Positions 62,246 to 64,000 of a DNA stretch of 64,000 bases are shown one piece after another (positions within the stretch are counted from its first letter, which is position 1; the number at the start of each line of letters is the position of its first letter). The notes beneath the pieces are model-generated. The model saw only the letters and a list, made by a program, of their open reading frames with translations, had not been told where the DNA came from and made no database searches. Both the position numbers and the translations under genes were made by a program. The stretch spans positions 1-64,000 of the forward strand of contig NZ_RKLV01000004.1 in assembly GCF_026242195.1 (NCBI RefSeq), written 5' to 3'. This DNA comes from Halorutilus salinus. GTDB taxonomy: Archaea; Halobacteriota; Halobacteria; Halobacteriales; Halorutilaceae.

Positions 62246-62972
62246 GCCTGTCGACGTACTCGTCGAGATGGCGCGCGAGGGCGAGATAGACCCTTGGGAT
62301 GTCGACATAGTCGATGTCACAGACAAGTTCCTCGAAAGGCTCGACGAGGGGGACCTCGTCCGTTCGGGGCGCGCGCTTCTGTACGCGAGCATCCTTCTAC
62401 GTATGAAGAGCGACTACGTCGTCGAGGAGGACGAGGACGACGAACAGGACGACCCTGCGATGGGATGGCGCGACGGCGCGCCCCGCGACGAGGCGTTCGA
62501 CGACGGTATAGACGCGCTCGAAGCCGAGTTCGAACGCCGTCTTGAACGCCGCGACGTACGCGATAAGACGCGTCCCGAGACGCTCGACGAACTCGTGCGT
62601 GAGCTACGTGAACGCGAACGCGGTAGCTGGTGGAAGGAGAAACGCGAGTACGACACGTCGCCCGACGAGGGGATGGAGTTCCGCCCCGAACGTGCCCCCG
62701 AACCGACGACAGAGGACGCGATGGACACGGCGCACGAGGACGATATAGAGAGCCGTGTCGACGACGTACGCGACCGTCTCGCCGACGAGTTCGACCACCG
62801 TGACGAGATACTGTTTGCGGAGCTACGCGGCGAGACAAAACGCGAGACCGTAACCACGTACATCGCCCTACAGTTCCTCGCGATGCGCGACGGCGTACTT
62901 CTCGAACAGGACGAACTCTACGGCGATCTCTGGGTAAAAAGCGAAAACGAAGACCGCGAAAACGCGGAGTAA
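62202..62972 (+). CDS. scpA: segregation and condensation protein ScpA
   Basis: Kleisin subunit that bridges SMC heads, 256 residues. The N-terminal domain PVDVLVEMAREGEIDPWDVD (16-35), DVTDKFLERL and ALLYASILLRMKSDYVV are typical. The middle is acidic and variable, and the C-terminal winged helix runs from about 190 (HRDEILFAELRGETKRETV, VTTYIALQFLAMRDGVLLEQ). The ATG lies 44 bases inside smc, in another frame, so translation is coupled. No scpB lies downstream in this window, as often in haloarchaea. Confidence 0.9.
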   Translation: MTAATESPQKPGQTEPVDVLVEMAREGEIDPWDVDIVDVTDKFLERLDEGDLVRSGRALLYASILLRMKSDYVVEEDEDDEQDDPAMGWRDGAPRDEAFDDGIDALEAEFERRLERRDVRDKTRPETLDELVRELRERERGSWWKEKREYDTSPDEGMEFRPERAPEPTTEDAMDTAHEDDIESRVDDVRDRLADEFDHRDEILFAELRGETKRETVTTYIALQFLAMRDGVLLEQDELYGDLWVKSENEDRENAE

Positions 62973-62993
62973 GATTTAGCTACTACGCCGGCT

Positions 62994-63626
62994 TTACATC
63001 GACTCGTTACCGCTACCGCCGTCGGACTCGTTACCGCCGCCGTTGCCGCCGTCGGTTCCGTTCATGTCGCCGTTCATGCCACCGTTGCCGGTGTCGGTGT
63101 CGGTTTCGTTGCCGCCGTCGCCTCCGCCTTCACCTTCGACGACCTCGACGCTACCGACCATGTCCTGTGCGAGATGTACGGAGCAGACGTAGTCGTACGT
63201 GCCCGACTCCTCGAACGTGTACGTGAACTCGTTACCTTCCGTGGCGACGAGTTCGCTCTCGAACATCGGGTCGCTGACGGTTTCGGTTCCGTCCGACTGA
63301 ACGACGTTGTGCTGGCTACCGCGTCCCGTCCATACCCAGCGCACAGTCGTACCGGGGTCGACCCTGACATCAGCCGGGTCGAACTTGTAGCCGCTCGGAC
63401 CCGCTCCGACATCGACCTCAACCTCGCCCTGTCCGGTCATGTCGGAGTAGTTGCCGTCCTGTCCTGCGGTCGTGTCGCCACCGCCGCCGTTGCCGCCGTC
63501 GCCGTTGTCTCCGCCGTCGTCGGTTTCGTTACCGTCGCCGCCGTCGTCTCCACCGCCACCGAGACATCCGGTTACTCCTGCCGCCGCCGCAACGCCTGTG
63601 AACTTAACGAACTTTCTTCTGTCCAT
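62994..63626 (-). CDS. halocyanin-type blue copper lipoprotein
   Basis: Membrane-attached cupredoxin for electron transfer, 210 residues. The N terminus is a Tat signal with lipobox: DRRKFVKFTG, then VTGC with Cys21 as lipid anchor. A Gly/Asp-rich linker follows to about residue 65. The copper domain has His in GSQHNVVQS (near 104), and Cys, His and Met in YVCSVHLAQDM (near 145-155). After the domain comes an unusual low-complexity tail of Gly, Asn, Asp and Ser. It likely moves electrons to or from a terminal oxidase or other membrane partner. ATG start. Confidence 0.88.
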   Translation of the reverse strand: MDRRKFVKFTGVAAAAGVTGCLGGGGDDGGDGNETDDGGDNGDGGNGGGGDTTAGQDGNYSDMTGQGEVEVDVGAGPSGYKFDPADVRVDPGTTVRWVWTGRGSQHNVVQSDGTETVSDPMFESELVATEGNEFTYTFEESGTYDYVCSVHLAQDMVGSVEVVEGEGGGDGGNETDTDTGNGGMNGDMNGTDGGNGGGNESDGGSGNESM

Positions 63627-63701
63627 GGTTTACACCTGTAGTAGGCTATCCGGTCGCACCATATTAACGTTTATAAAAAATCCGAGAACCGAACCGTCGG
63701 A

Positions 63702-63956
63702 TTAGATGTAGTCTTCGTCTTCGAGACCGTCCATTATGTCGCCGACGAGCTCCTCAACGTCGTCGTACGGGAAGTCCTGCTGACCGCCCGCCTGCGTGTT
63801 AAGCTCCATCGCCGTCATCGAGAAGTCGCCCGACGAGAACTCGGTTTCGGGACCCTCGGGAAGCGCCGGAACGAGATCCATGGGGCTGTTTACGGGGAAG
63901 TCGGCTCCTTCGAACGCGTCTATAAGCTGTTGTCTCAGGTCGTCTTTGTCAACCAT
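63702..63956 (-). CDS. MTH865-family protein
   Basis: 84-residue protein of the MTH865-like family: VDKDDLRQQLIDAFEGADFP, then PMDLVPALPEGPET and the acidic C terminus DVEELVGDIMDGLEDEDYI. The MTH865 structure from Methanothermobacter is a small helical fold resembling EF-hand proteins; no function is established. Start taken at the ATG at 63956; an ATG two codons earlier (63962) is possible. Upstream AT-rich DNA to the window edge holds the promoter. It is divergent from nothing visible in the window. Confidence 0.7.
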   Translation of the reverse strand: MVDKDDLRQQLIDAFEGADFPVNSPMDLVPALPEGPETEFSSGDFSMTAMELNTQAGGQQDFPYDDVEELVGDIMDGLEDEDYI

Positions 63957-64000
63957 GTGCATAAGAAGTAGGTCTCACATTAATAACCGTTTATTAAACG

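Overview
The window looks like a chromosomal piece of an extremely halophilic archaeon of, or close to, the class Halobacteria. The proteins are strongly acidic. Secreted proteins carry Tat signals with a lipobox (halocyanin) or a PGF-CTERM archaeosortase signal. Typical archaeal and haloarchaeal genes are present: Hel308, TiaS, KEOPS subunit Cgi121, HerA-type ATPase, SMC/ScpA, archaeal HMG-CoA synthase, Cdc48-free mevalonate cluster and halocyanin. Many genes start at or very near a TATA-proximal transcript start. I cannot name the species; an uncultured lineage is possible.

Layout. 1-16.3 kb is a surface-polysaccharide / protein-glycosylation island: GT61 glycosyltransferase, RmlA, NeuD-like acyltransferase, MBL-fold hydrolase, sugar epimerase, DegT aminotransferase, sulfatase-like hydrolase, ABC exporter, AglF-like nucleotidyltransferase and an AglM-like UDP-glucose dehydrogenase. 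The first ~7.3 kb is visibly more AT-rich than the rest. The island is decaying: the MBL gene has a one-base frameshift, an epimerase has at least four frameshifts plus nonsense codons, and only the 3' end of an SqdB-like gene remains. The UDP-glucose dehydrogenase carries a full intein with a LAGLIDADG endonuclease placed at its catalytic cysteine, and is flanked by two related PIN-toxin/antitoxin pairs.

16.4-21 kb is accessory DNA: a toxin-antitoxin pair with a palindromic operator, a gene-free stretch with three related inverted repeats, a translationally coupled zinc-ribbon/coiled-coil gene pair of plasmid or virus type, three small genes, an orphan DUF433 antitoxin and a truncated MazF-like gene. 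21-36 kb holds an archaeal ATPase with a nuclease-like tail, membrane and envelope genes (CNNM-type, PAP2, AI-2E family), phosphatase and PAPS-reductase-like genes, an ABC-2 exporter operon with a CARDB-type surface protein, a CcdA/TlpA thiol-redox pair, and a KaiC/RAD55-like ATPase coupled to an unknown partner.

36.9-53.4 kb is mainly housekeeping: tRNA-Ala(GGC), HerA-like ATPase, M24 peptidase, CPBP protease, HisH, HtrA protease, the regulator/HMG-CoA synthase/thiolase/DUF35 mevalonate entry module, a phosphohexomutase, and nucleoside catabolism genes (DeoC, phosphorylase) interleaved with two homologous proteins, one exported with a PGF-CTERM anchor and one lacking export signals. Cgi121 and an intact VapBC follow. 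53.4-53.85 kb is a non-coding hairpin-rich IS200/IS605-derived (PATE-type) element. 54-64 kb has a broken RHH/PIN pair, Hel308, TiaS, a small coiled-coil gene, SMC and ScpA in one overlapping operon, halocyanin and an MTH865-family protein. No complete transposase, rRNA or CRISPR array was seen.
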